Below are positions 43,766 through 54,262 of a DNA stretch of 64,000 bases, piece by piece. The stretch lies in the NCBI GenBank assembly GCA_963971575.1, contig OZ020619.1, forward strand, positions 22,512,813-22,576,812, written 5' to 3'. The first letter of the stretch is position 1, and every line of letters starts with the position of its first letter. This DNA is from Liopterus haemorrhoidalis. Lineage: Eukaryota > Arthropoda > Insecta > Coleoptera > Dytiscidae. Below the pieces are notes generated by a model. That model had not been told where the DNA came from and made no database searches. It was given only the letters and a program-made list of their open reading frames with translations. The position numbers were made by a program, and so were the translations under genes.

Positions 43766-44125
43766 TTCGAAGATTAGAATGGTAATAGTGTAAATAGAGT
43801 ATAAATAGGATTCCTGTTATATAATGAATACATGTTAGCGAAAATATAATTATGCAACATTAATCCTTATTAACGATCGTGGGGTGCTATATCGTTGCTA
43901 AGGCATATTGTTTTATGTAAATAGAATAGTATAAAATATATCATATGATGTGTGAGACGTATTAGTTGATCAATAAAATCATGTCTTATTATTCATAAAA
44001 TACCTTTTTTATTAATATACATATATAAATACTAATCAATTAAACTATCTAAATTTATACACATTTATATTATTTATATACATAACAAAAAAATAACCTT
44101 AATTATTAATTTAAATAATCTTTAT
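43766..44125. other. Unassigned AT-rich stretch
   Basis: Nothing recognised. The left TATG target copy of the LTR element is at 44126-44129. Confidence 0.4.
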
Positions 44126-44129
44126 TATG

Positions 44130-44976
44130 TGTAACAGTACCCCAGTCCTAAATTTAATTTTTAGTTTTAAGTAATTTCTTTTGTTCTTTTTTTTATTATT
44201 ATTTCAAAATTCTTATTATTTTTTTTGTTATTAATTATTATACTTCCGCAATGCGGGTGTTTACGAACTTGGCCATGAAACAGTGTGTTGTAATATAAAC
44301 TTTTAAACGGTGATTGTTGATGCATTTTTGTTACATTATTGACAAATGTTGATGTTTATTAGTTTATGTTATGACACAGGTTTTAATGTCAAGTTTACGG
44401 AACTTGTGGAACCGAAGTTAAACAATTTCATTATTAAATTAGATAAAAGGTAGCACGTAGCAAGCGACAAGCCAGTTAAGAAAAAACAGTCATGTCAAAA
44501 GTAGTTAAAGTAAGAAAAAAAAGTAAGAACGACAGTAAGAAAATAGTCCTGTGAAAAGAGTAAAGTTAAAAAGTTAAAGAAGTTAGTCAAGTCAGTCAAG
44601 TCAGTCAGTCAGTCAGTGTGGTAAAATTACCTAATCGAGGGCATAGTCGACTACGTGCTCCCTCGCCAAAAAGCAAGTTAGATAAGTGGTGTAAACACGG
44701 CGCAATGTGTAAGTAAATTTTACTTCCAATTATATAATTTTTGTTCTGTTCTATATTTTTGTTGTTGTTGTTACTAAGATAATTTTTAAATATATTTATT
44801 GTTAAATTGAATCGTTTCGCAATTTATTATTCTTCAAACTTCCCCGTCTTGCTTAACCCTTCCCCTTTAAATTACTTTCCTAGTTTTATATAAACTAGGT
44901 GGTGGCAGCCTTCCCCCCCCTGTTTTTACATTTTGGTAAATTCATCTTCATTACCCCCCCCCCCCTGCCTGTTACA
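44130..44976 (+). repeat. 5' LTR
   Basis: 847 bp, base-for-base the same as 49013-49859 as far as read, including both C runs (8 and 12). It contains a GTCA-rich patch near 44595-44620, a TATATAAA at about 44888, and ends GCCTGTTACA. Confidence 0.92.
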
Positions 44977-45159
44977 ACTGATGGCAGCGGTCGGATCGAA
45001 TAATTATCAGTAATTTGATCGTTTTGCCTAAAGCTACCAGAAATTAAAATTTTAAACAAAAATATATATATATTTTTTTGATTCATTTAATTTTTTTTTC
45101 TTTTCTCTCAATTGTTAATTTCTTTTTTTTTACAACCGATAATTTCATATTAATCGAAA

Positions 45160-46266
45160 ATGGATAACGTACAGTTTAATGAATTTTTAAGTGAAATGAC
45201 ATCCGTTTTCTCGTCACTCGGTCTGTGTGGACGTTTACCGTACTATTCGGGTAAGGCCACGGAATCAGTAAATGATTTTCTATCCTCTTTCGAATACTAC
45301 AGTAGTGTAGGTAATTGGCCTCCCAATAAAACTGTGTTATTAGCGAAAGGAAGTTTGAAGGATGAAGCAAAATTATTTGTAGAGTCAGATCCGGTATTAA
45401 AAAGTACAACAGATTGGAAAATTTTCAAAACTAAATTAAATGAAAGATTTAGCGAAAGAAAAGACCCTCTTATTATAGAACGCCAATTTTCCGCCTGTAT
45501 ACAACACAGAGCGGAAAGTATTAAAACATATGCTGGTCGCTTGAGAGCGTTAGGACAATCTTTGCTACAATCAACTAACAGTCGGGAAGAACAGTCTTAT
45601 AGAAATAAGGTCTTAGATGAAAGACTTTTAAAACAATTTTCAGTAGGCGTTTTGCCCAATTACCAAAAGGATCTACTTTTTCGTAGACCTGAAACTTTTG
45701 ATGAGGCTGTAGATGTAGCAAATCATTTAGAGTTAATTTACGAGAACATTAGACTCGAACCAAGTCCAGTAAATAATATAAATTCGGTCGATATTATAAG
45801 ACAAATGGAATCAGTTGTTAATAAGGCCATTAACGATTCCAGAGAAAATCGGGATTTCAATTATAGACCCCAACAAAGTTATAATCCCCAACAAAATTAT
45901 AGACCCCAACAAAATTACAGTCCCCAACAAAATTACAGTCCCCAAAACAATTACAGACCCCAACAAAATTACAGTCCCCAACACAATTATAGACCCCAAC
46001 AAAATTACAGTCCCCAACAGAATTATAGGCCAAATAGATTCGGATATAATAATAACAGATTTCAAAATTATGATAGACCGAAACCAGATATGAGAGAAAT
46101 AATGTGTTTTAATTGTGGAAATATGGGACATTTCTCGAAATATTGTCCCTCCGCTCGACCAGAAACCAGCAATGTTTGCGGACGATGTAAGAGGACAGGT
46201 CATAGAACCGTGCATTGTAGAATAAAGCAAGTTAATTTAGAAAGTCCGAAAGAAAATTTAAACTAG
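45160..46266 (+). CDS. Gag of gypsy-like element
   Basis: 368 residues. The N-terminal part (about residues 20-190) has the retrotransposon-gag fold pattern: LPYYSGKATESVNDFLSSF, then WPPNKTVLLAKGSLKDEAK and WKIFKTKLNERF. Residues about 240-295 are a repeat of NYRPQQ/NYSPQQ hexapeptides. Two CCHC knuckles end the protein: CFNCGNMGHFSKYC and CGRCKRTGHRTVHC. It would form the particle and bind RNA. The start is the first ATG after the leader. The stop TAG 46264-46266 lies two codons after a slippery heptamer. Confidence 0.93.
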   Translation: MDNVQFNEFLSEMTSVFSSLGLCGRLPYYSGKATESVNDFLSSFEYYSSVGNWPPNKTVLLAKGSLKDEAKLFVESDPVLKSTTDWKIFKTKLNERFSERKDPLIIERQFSACIQHRAESIKTYAGRLRALGQSLLQSTNSREEQSYRNKVLDERLLKQFSVGVLPNYQKDLLFRRPETFDEAVDVANHLELIYENIRLEPSPVNNINSVDIIRQMESVVNKAINDSRENRDFNYRPQQSYNPQQNYRPQQNYSPQQNYSPQNNYRPQQNYSPQHNYRPQQNYSPQQNYRPNRFGYNNNRFQNYDRPKPDMREIMCFNCGNMGHFSKYCPSARPETSNVCGRCKRTGHRTVHCRIKQVNLESPKENLN

Positions 46267-48047
46267 AATCGGTCGTAGATGTTCCCCAATCTGACGACCC
46301 TAAAAGTCGCGAAATCATTCAAAATTTAGAAATAGAAAAGCGAGAAGTCATTTCGGTTATTCCAAATTTATTTGACTCGCTTAAATGTAGTAAAATCAGT
46401 TTGATAATCGGTAATAAAAATTATGATTTTTTGGTTGACACTGGCGCCAGCGTGAGTGTCATTAAGCGACATGTAATTGAGGGAACCGGAACAAAAATTA
46501 ACTTAGTAACAAATAGACTTATTACAGGAATTACTGGCCAGCCTCTGCCCATTATAGGTGAAACAGATTTAAAATTTAAAGTTCAGAAATACGATGTAAG
46601 TTATATGCATAAATTTGTAGTGGCGGAAGATTACTTGCCACTAGATACAGATGGTTTGATTGGAATAGATTTTTTAAATGAGTTTAATGCCGAGATAAGT
46701 TACGTGAATAAAATAATAAAGTTAGAAAACAACGTGTTACAATTATCACCAGTTAACATTGTTACGTCATTTCTTGATGGGAATCCCAGTAATGGTACTG
46801 CGGAAAAACGTAGTAGCACGGACCTAGACTCGGTGCCTACTACGGGTATGACCAAGCATGTATCAGGAAGCAATGCCACGTGCTGTGATTCCAATCCTGA
46901 AAAGGAGGTTAACGCTTTTATTTCATCCCCTGACGATGAACCTAACAGAGGTACCGTGGGAAAACGTGGTGGTACGGACCTAGATTCGGTACCTACTGCG
47001 GGTATTACCAAGCTGGTACTAGACCGCGATACCATTTGCTCTGCTTCGAATCAGAGACATGAAATAAAAGTAAGAGACAATGCGATAGAAATAGATAGAG
47101 ATGTTATAGAAATAAATAGAGATGTTATAGAAATAAATAGAGATGTTATAGAAATAAATAGAGATGTTATAGAGAGAAATAGAGATGTTATAGAGAGAAA
47201 TATAGATGTTATAGAGAAAGATATAGAGAATATAGAGAAGAATAGAGATATTGATAATAAAGAGACTTTACTAGAGAGTAAGAGTCCAAGTAATGATGAT
47301 TTTATTAAAGTAACCAATGAGAATGTTAAAGATAATTGTAGCACTAACCACGAAACTGAACCGTATATTTATAATAAGGAAAAAGATTTTATTCATGATT
47401 GTGGATCTCCGGTCCGTTTAAAAGAGGACTTGGTAGTTCCTCCAAGATCGGAAGTTATATGTACTTGCCGCAGGTCCGGCGAGAAAACAAATGACGACAT
47501 TATGATTGAACCATCTTGTATTAGCACACAGGGAATTTTAGCAGCGCGTACATTAAATAGAGTTGATAGAAACGATATAAATTTAAAGGTAATGAATATA
47601 ACTTCAACTGAACTAATTTTGCAAAAAGGCACTATAATTGGGTATGAGGAACCAGTCAAAAGTATTTTGATAAATGATTTTTTTGTAGATAAAATCATGA
47701 ATATCAATGTTGCGATAAGGCAGAAAGAACCTATAAAGAAAGAGGACACTGAAGTCAGTGTCCCATCGTGTAATATTATCAGTTTTAGATATAATCAAGA
47801 AACATTGGAGAAAATCTATTCAAAATATAGAGAAGCAAACGATTCCAGGACGGAGACAGGAGAAACAGAAAAGACGACAGACCTCCCAGTCAAAGAGGGT
47901 CCACTATTTGAGGATATTATAAGTAGGTGCAGCATCAATCAGAGAGACCATGAGATGGATGAATATCTCCTGCGAATCTCCGGAAGACCTCCTGATTTCC
48001 CAGGAATATTGACTTCTCGAAGGACACGTTCTGTAGGATATCATTAG
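46236..48047 (+). CDS. Protease and linker ORF, expressed by -1 frameshift
   Basis: Opens at 46236, 31 bases before the gag stop and in the -1 frame; first internal ATG 46401. Aspartic protease: FLVDTGASVSVIKRH (active Asp in DTGAS) and LIGIDFLNEF. Then come a duplicated ~65-residue block (STDLDSVPTTGMTK and GTDLDSVPTAGITK), a tandem DVIEINR heptapeptide run (47090-47230), and a conserved pre-RT linker (VPPRSEVICTCRRSG, AARTLNRV, LQKGTIIGYEEPV). It ends SRRTRSVGYH. In gypsy elements the RT would follow; here the ORF stops, with no RT motif after it. Confidence 0.88.
   Translation, partial: FRKSERKFKLESVVDVPQSDDPKSREIIQNLEIEKREVISVIPNLFDSLKCSKISLIIGNKNYDFLVDTGASVSVIKRHVIEGTGTKINLVTNRLITGITGQPLPIIGETDLKFKVQKYDVSYMHKFVVAEDYLPLDTDGLIGIDFLNEFNAEISYVNKIIKLENNVLQLSPVNIVTSFLDGNPSNGTAEKRSSTDLDSVPTTGMTKHVSGSNATCCDSNPEKEVNAFISSPDDEPNRGTVGKRGGTDLDSVPTAGITKLVLDRDTICSASNQRHEIKVRDNAIEIDRDVIEINRDVIEINRDVIEINRDVIERNRDVIERNIDVIEKDIENIEKNRDIDNKETLLESKSPSNDDFIKVTNENVKDNCSTNHETEPYIYNKEKDFIHDCGSPVRLKEDLVVPPRSEVICTCRRSGEKTNDDIMIEPSCISTQGILAARTLNRVDRNDINLKVMNITSTELILQKGTIIGYEEPVKSILINDFFVDKIMNINVAIRQKEPIKKEDTEVSVPSCNIISFRYNQETLEKIYSKYREANDSRTETGETEKTTDLPVKEGPLFEDIISRCSINQRDHEMDEYLLRISGRPPDFPGILTSRRTRSVGYH
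46254..46260 (+). promoter_or_regulatory. -1 ribosomal frameshift heptamer
   Basis: A AAT TTA in gag phase (bases AAATTTA), followed by AAC TAG. A slip by one base gives AAA TTT and enters the protease frame. A AAT TTA is among the known retroviral-type slippery sites. No downstream pseudoknot was modelled. Confidence 0.7.
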
Positions 48048-49012
48048 CATCCTCAAAATTGTGCTACCTCGAAAACCCCATATAAACAAATATTTAGTAA
48101 GTGTAAGTTTAAAGTAATGGAAATTCAGACTTTTAAATAGGTTTTATTATTTTGAGTCTTTTTTTTTAATATAATTTTAAAGTATTCAGAGTTACCTTAA
48201 GTAATTGTTTAGATTGACAAAGAAAGACAAAAGTATTGGTAATTGTTCGGAATTTTGATTATATTCTTTTGTTTTGAGAATCGGATACCGGGTCATAAAA
48301 AGTTATTATGCACCCAGGAAGTTGGCCCTCCTGTCCGTAGGTAGCCAACCTATGTTTTGGATGATGGTTCGAATAAAAATAAAAAAGGTAATTTAGAAAT
48401 TAAGTTTAATAAGAAATGTCTAGTTGTTGCTCGGACGCATCCAAAACCTAGGTGACCTGTAAAATAGGATATTATTGTAGATTTTGTTAGTTGAATTTTA
48501 TTTTATTTTATTTTTTTTTTAATGCAAATTTTATTGTTATTATAATTTTAAGGTACTTAAGCTATATAAAGAACTGTGTCCTGCCGTGCATGTAATGTTA
48601 CAGCTTCAACCCCTCGTCATAACCACCGAAACAATGGACGGCAGGGACCGAAAAGCTATATGCAACCTCCTCCCATCCAGGCACCAGATCAAAGATTACC
48701 AGGCGGTCCATTGCAGTAGCCAATCACTGGGGTACACAAATGAAGAGATTGTCTTGATGTAGCCCCGGTGCAGCTCAAAACGGCAAAGCAGCCTAGCGAT
48801 CCCCTAAAGAGGACCGACCGTCTGGAACCTATTTTGAAAAGTCCTGAGATGAGTGAGGCGCCTCCCTGAAACTGGCTATAGTTATCGACTCCAATATTGC
48901 TAGGGAGTCAACCAGAACCATCTCCGACCCCGAAGACAGATGCCAAATGGTCCCTGGCCCATTGTAGTTAAGCTATGTTCTACGACATAGCTTAATTAAA
49001 GGGGGATAGAGT
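48048..49012 (+). other. Non-coding internal 3' region of LTR element
   Basis: 965 bp without an ORF. 48580-48960 is clearly more GC-rich than the rest of the element. AAGCTATGT...ACATAGCTT (48970-48993) forms a 9-bp hairpin just before the polypurine tract at 48998-49012. There is no env or integrase similarity that I can see. Confidence 0.6.
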
Positions 49013-49859
49013 TGTAACAGTACCCCAGTCCTAAATTTAATTTTTAGTTTTAAGTAATTTCTTTTGTTCTTTTTTTTATTATTATTTCAAAATTCTTATT
49101 ATTTTTTTTGTTATTAATTATTATACTTCCGCAATGCGGGTGTTTACGAACTTGGCCATGAAACAGTGTGTTGTAATATAAACTTTTAAACGGTGATTGT
49201 TGATGCATTTTTGTTACATTATTGACAAATGTTGATGTTTATTAGTTTATGTTATGACACAGGTTTTAATGTCAAGTTTACGGAACTTGTGGAACCGAAG
49301 TTAAACAATTTCATTATTAAATTAGATAAAAGGTAGCACGTAGCAAGCGACAAGCCAGTTAAGAAAAAACAGTCATGTCAAAAGTAGTTAAAGTAAGAAA
49401 AAAAAGTAAGAACGACAGTAAGAAAATAGTCCTGTGAAAAGAGTAAAGTTAAAAAGTTAAAGAAGTTAGTCAAGTCAGTCAAGTCAGTCAGTCAGTCAGT
49501 GTGGTAAAATTACCTAATCGAGGGCATAGTCGACTACGTGCTCCCTCGCCAAAAAGCAAGTTAGATAAGTGGTGTAAACACGGCGCAATGTGTAAGTAAA
49601 TTTTACTTCCAATTATATAATTTTTGTTCTGTTCTATATTTTTGTTGTTGTTGTTACTAAGATAATTTTTAAATATATTTATTGTTAAATTGAATCGTTT
49701 CGCAATTTATTATTCTTCAAACTTCCCCGTCTTGCTTAACCCTTCCCCTTTAAATTACTTTCCTAGTTTTATATAAACTAGGTGGTGGCAGCCTTCCCCC
49801 CCCTGTTTTTACATTTTGGTAAATTCATCTTCATTACCCCCCCCCCCCTGCCTGTTACA
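49013..49859 (+). repeat. 3' LTR
   Basis: 847 bp, identical by eye to 44130-44976. The TATG duplication follows. Confidence 0.92.
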
Positions 49860-49863
49860 TATG

Positions 49864-50200
49864 ACATAAACTTAACTTAAAACAAAACATTTTCCGAAAC
49901 CGATTTATTTAACTTGTTCATATAATGCAAGACAACAACCATATTGAACGAACGACCGACAACTGACCGACCTGTGTCTCGGAAACATGTTTACAGTTTA
50001 TATAATGCATGAGCCGGCTCCTCTGAGCGACGTTCTACCTACATATTGTAAACCAACAACCGTATTGAACGAACGACCGACAACTGACCGACATGTGTCT
50101 CGGGAACATGTTTACTTAGCCGGATAAATGAGCCGGCTCAGCAAACTGAACGACCTCCACTGATCCGGTTCCGTAAATTGAGCCGGAATTCCCATCTCTA
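49864..50200 (-). mobile_element. hAT-like right end with a 121-bp tandem duplication
   Basis: Ends CCCATCTCTA, the complement of the TAGAGATGGG end at 39184. GAACGAACGACCGACAACTG occurs twice, 121 bp apart, and GAGCCGGCTC appears three times. The LTR element sits immediately to the left, so the element's left part may have been cut off by that insertion. Confidence 0.5.
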
Positions 50201-50392
50201 ATCCCTAGTGAGTTTCTTAAGTTTGGCGGTGAAGGACTTCACAAGAGACTACACGATCTTATTTTGATGGAGAAAAGAAGAGCTTCCCGAAGAATGGAAA
50301 ATAGCTGTGATATGTCCGATCCATAAGAAAGGAGATAAACTGGATTGTGGGAATTATCGTGGGATCTCACTTCTATGTACTTCATATAAGAT

Positions 50393-50542
50393 TAGGGTGA
50401 CCATTCGTCCCGCATTTTAACATTTTGTCCCGCATTTGGATTTGGGAGATGAGGACCTTTTTTTTTGCTCTTCACTTGGATTTGGGAGATGAGGACTTTT
50501 TTTTGCTCCATCCCGCATTGCCATCTTAAGATGGCCACCCTA
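50393..50542. mobile_element. hAT MITE in RTE-like LINE
   Basis: 150 bp from TAGGGTGACCATTCG to GATGGCCACCCTA, with perfect duplication TATAAGAT (50385-50392, 50543-50550). Inside, GATGAGGACCTTTTTTTTT and CTCTTCACTTGGATTTGGGA repeat twice. Removing it rejoins TSYKI with LSNIVLHRL. Confidence 0.92.
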
Positions 50543-50998
50543 TATAAGATCCTCTCAAATATTGTTCTGCATCGACTTGCACCATACGCAGAAGAACTTA
50601 TTGGTGACTACCAGGCGGGATTTTGATCGAGGCGGGAGTCTAGCAGATCCACAATAGATCAAATTTTCTCATTAAGACAAATTCTTGAAAAATGTTGGGA
50701 ACATAACACAGACGTTCATAATGTTTTTATTGATTTCAGGAAAGCCTATGACAGCATTGTTCGTGAAAAACTCTGGGATATCATGGACGAATTTGGCATC
50801 CCAAGTAAACTTATCAAGATGACAATGGTGTGTGTGTCGGGATCCATAACCAGAGTGAAAGTAGGGAACCTTTTATCACAGCCTTTTGAAATTCATACTG
50901 GAGTCAAACAAGGAAACGCCACCTCACCTTTGCTGTTCAACCTCGTACTGGAGATGGTGTTACGAAAAGCCCAAGATACCAACCAACGTGGTCTAGAG

Positions 50999-51193
50999 CA
51001 GTATTTCTCAAACTTTCGACAGTTGCGGACCACTTTCAGAGTTCCACACTAATCGCGGACCACCAACTTCAAGAAAAACATTATTTTTGCATAAAGGCCC
51101 ATTATTAATGCTAATGAAATTTCGTGTGCGCGGACCACTAAGAACTAACCCATGGACCACCAGTGGTCCGCGGACCACCTGTTGAGAAACCTG
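50999..51193. mobile_element. hAT MITE in RTE-like LINE
   Basis: 195 bp from CAGTATTTCTCAAACTTTCG to CTGTTGAGAAACCTG, with perfect duplication GTCTAGAG (50991-50998, 51194-51201). GCGGACCAC recurs inside, inverted as GTGGTCCGC. Confidence 0.92.
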
Positions 51194-52089
51194 GTCTAGA
51201 GCTCAATGAGTACCACAAGATTTTAGGGTATGCAGATGACCTGGATATTATTTCAAATAAGGTTGAAGACGTAATATACCTTACTAACCGTATTGATGTT
51301 GAAGCTCGTAAAGTAGAACTCATCATCAGTAATGAAAAAAACAAGTATCTCATTGTTAGTAGACGCAGTCATGAGAACACGACCGACTTAAAAATTAATG
51401 ACAACACTTTTGAGAGAGTTTCTACTTTCAAATACCTGGGCACCATAATAAATCAGGTGAATATGATACAGCAGGAAATTACGAATAGAATTAAAGCTGC
51501 TAATGCATCGTATTTTGCACTTGGTCCCCTCTTCAAAACAAAACTCTTGTCGAGAAGCACCAAGATCAAGTTATACCAAGTTATAGTATGTCCCGTACTT
51601 ATGTATGGCTCGGAAACATGGGCTTTAACAAAGCGAGATCGGCAACACCTCATAGTTTTCGAAAATAAAATATTACGCAGAATCTTTGGTCCCATTCAAA
51701 TTAATGGTGAATGGAGAATTCGTAAGAACAAAGAAATCCGAGAACTGTACTCAAGGCCAAGTATCACCCAAGAACTCGGAGGCAGACGATTACAGTCGAC
51801 AGGACACGTTATGAGGATGATGGAGGACAGAATGGTTAGGAAGATATGGGAAGGAAAATTGAATACCCGTCGACCAGTGGGAAGACCTCGCAAGGAAAGG
51901 AGAGATCAGCTAACCGAAGATCTGACAAGTATTGGTATACAGGGTACTTGGCAAGACTTGACAATGAATAGATCGAGATGGAGGGCTTATGTGAGTAAGG
52001 CCAAAAGTCAACCTGACTGATGCCCAAAGAAGAAAAAGAAGAAGAAGAAGAAGAAGAAGATTTTTATTTCACGGCGCACAACTTGCACA

Positions 52090-52320
52090 CCTTTTTGCGG
52101 CGCCCCTGTTTGTAGGTATGACCAAAAAACCCATATCGTCACTAATGTGCCTGTCTGTCTGTCTGTACGGTAGAAGTTGCGGTCAAACGGCCAAACATAG
52201 AAATTTGAAATTTGGCATATACAACTCTTTGATCCACATATAGGAACACTATAGATAGTTCAAAAAAACACAACGGTAAAAATATAAATAAATATGCACC
52301 TATTAAAAAGGACTGATTTT
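52090..52320 (+). repeat. Dispersed repeat, GTAGGTATGACCAAAAAACC family
   Basis: GTAGGTATGACCAAAAAACC, a CTGTCTGTCTGT core, GGCCAAACATAG and TTGAAATTTGGCATA occur in this order. The same order is found at 63850-64000 and inverted at 54060-54262. Confidence 0.7.
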
Positions 52321-53000
52321 CTTAAAGTTGAATTTTTGATTTTTATTAATATGTATATTGGCTTTTTCTAATATTATATACTTACTTTTTCTTTTGAAAT
52401 TGTTTTATTAAAATGGGGTTCTGTAATTCAGCGCGCATATCTAAATCATTGTTTACATTACTTACGTTGTTTACAAGAATTTTTGTGTTTACTTTACATC
52501 AATTGTTTACGCGTCAAAAATGAGGTAATTTACATATTGTAACTTACGCGCCCATCACTGTTTAAAAGGCATGAAAAAGGAAAACAGAAAAAAATAGTAT
52601 AAAAATCTCGTTACATAAGGCTTATTGCCACATTTGTCGATTAAAAAACTGATCGCTTCGCGACTCGTTTTCTAACCTCGATGGATGTGGTAAAATCATA
52701 CCTTATGAAACTTGTGTTTTAATCCTAGTACCTACTTGTAGTTTTTTTTTCTTCACTTTTGTTATCCTCCCCCCTATCTCACTATAGGAAAATAAATTTA
52801 AGATCTCAGCGCCACGGCGGTCAATTTTTAACTAGGGTAGAGGATATTTTTTATGCTGTTTAAATATTTATGTACACTTAAATAATGTAAAATATATTTA
52901 TTCCTATCATTTTGGCTTGGCAGCTGTGTAAACACAACACAACACAATTTTGAATATCCTCTATCAAAGTTAAAAGCTGACTGAATCTTACATTTAATTC
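52321..53000. other. Unassigned AT-rich stretch
   Basis: Nothing recognised. Confidence 0.4.
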
Positions 53001-53599
53001 CCTATACTCAGGGCCGGCGCTAGAGTATTTGACGCCCTAGGCAAAAATCTATCAATACGCTCAGAGCCGGTGCTTGGGTCAGTGGCGCCCGTAGGCAAGA
53101 TTTAATTGAGCGCTCCTAGGCAGAACGTAACTAGTTTTTTTCGAGCATGTCGAATAAAAACAAAACACCAAAACACAAAATTTCAAGTGAAGACCTAAAA
53201 AAAAAAATTGATATGAAGTGTGAATTTTCACACATTTCTGGGTTTTGCAGGTATTTAGTAACTGAACGATGATTATTTGGGATGCCAAAACCAATTTTAT
53301 GTCAAAATATTTTTTTATGAATTTTAATTCGAATGCCTAATACCATTATTTAAGTTTCTAAATATATGCAGTATTTTTTTTATATAGCAAAGTTCATTAA
53401 GATTTTGAAAATTGTACCTATGTCTTCCATTGGTTGCTTACATCATAAGTCCCGCCCTTTGATTTCGTCAAACATAGAATTAAATTATAATTTCAACACT
53501 TTCCACTGGTTATTAAATTTACGCTTTTAAAAATTAAATGCAACATTTACCAAATATAACTAGAATTTTAACAAAATAATTTAAACAAAATAAAAATGC

Positions 53600-53710
53600 A
53601 AAAAAAAAACAAAAAATAAAATCAACAGGATTCGAACCCTAGTTTGCAAATTAAGTTATATTATTAAGCGTACGACAAATCCAACCACGCCACGAGAGCT
53701 ACTTATCTGG
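53600..53710 (-). repeat. tRNA-derived SINE fragment
   Basis: The reverse strand contains GGTTCGAATCC (a perfect box B) near 53629-53639 with GTGGCGTGGTTGGATTTG upstream as a weak box A. The A-rich stretch to the left may be its tail. Nested in the hAT element. Confidence 0.5.
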
Positions 53711-54059
53711 TACGTTACACAACGTATTAAATAGTTAACATATTTTAGTTAAAAACACAAAAAATTCGTTATTTTCCGAAAACATAACCTGATCAAAAAT
53801 TCCTGTTGTACTATTCCGGTTCACACCAATGTACATTACTTAGAATTTTTTCAGATTTTTAGTTTAAACCATTTGGGCTACAGGTGTGGGACAAAATTTT
53901 TTTTGCACAATTTTGGAAAATATCGCATCAAAATAATTTATTTTGCAAAAATAAAATTTTGATCGTTAATCCACGTACTAAGGGCTTTCATTTGATACCC
54001 TACTCAGAATTTAAAAAAAATATTTATTTTTTTCGATGAGCACATATTTGTTTATATTT

Positions 54060-54262
54060 TTAGAGGGATATGTTTTTTAGATGTTTTAGTATTTTTCCTA
54101 TATGCGGGTCAAAGAGTTGTATAAGCATGCCAAATTTCAACTCTCAAGGTTTAGCCGTTTGGCTACAATTTTTACCGAACAGACAGACAGATAGACAGAC
54201 AGACAGACGACAAAATGACGGTATAAGGGTTTTTTGGTCATACCTACAAAACCCTAAAAAAG
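54060..54262 (-). repeat. Dispersed repeat, GTAGGTATGACC family
   Basis: Reverse complement of the family at 52090 and 63850. GACAGACAGACAG core at 54180-54210 and GGTCATACCTACAAAACCC at the end. Confidence 0.7.

Larger units (their letters stand above)
44130..49859 (+). mobile_element. Young gypsy-like LTR retrotransposon encoding gag and protease only
   Basis: 5730 bp, with 847-bp LTRs running TG...CA and a TATG duplication at 44126-44129 and 49860-49863. Inside are a primer-site-like TGGCAGCGGTCGGATCG at 44981, gag, a protease ORF in the -1 frame, 965 bp without genes, a purine tract AAAGGGGGATAGAGT, and the 3' LTR. No reverse transcriptase, RNase H or integrase frame exists. It must be mobilised in trans, if at all. 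LTRs show no difference by eye, so insertion is recent. Confidence 0.93.
50205..52065 (+). pseudogene. RTE-like LINE ORF2 (reverse transcriptase to 3' end), interrupted
   Basis: The RT starts inside the domain: PEEWKIAVICPIHKKGDK, NYRGISLLCTSYKI, then after the first MITE AEELIGDYQAGF, VFIDFRKAYDSIV (motif A), GVKQGNATSPLLFN (motif B), then after the second MITE LGYADDLDII (motif C, YADD). FKYLGTIINQ, LMYGSETWALTKRDR, NKILRRIFGPI and STGHVMRMMEDR follow to the stop at 52018-52020. An in-frame TGA follows QAGF near 50625. The element ends with an AAG-repeat tail at 52029-52060. 5' truncated. Clade by motif recall. Confidence 0.85.

Noticed and set aside
45811..46230. 139-codon reverse ORF rich in Ile/Leu/Gly repeats
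   Set aside because: Antisense shadow of the gag NYRPQQ repeats.
47051..47344. Reverse ORF with SITSLFISITS repeats, and the 21-bp repeat as a CRISPR-like array
   Set aside because: It is the antisense of the DVIEINR heptapeptide repeat in the protease ORF; there are no spacers.
39184..50200. One hAT element spanning both TAGAGATGGG ends with everything between nested inside
   Set aside because: The 8-bp flanks of the two ends do not match (GTTTGGAA-like versus ATCCCTAG), so they are probably two elements.
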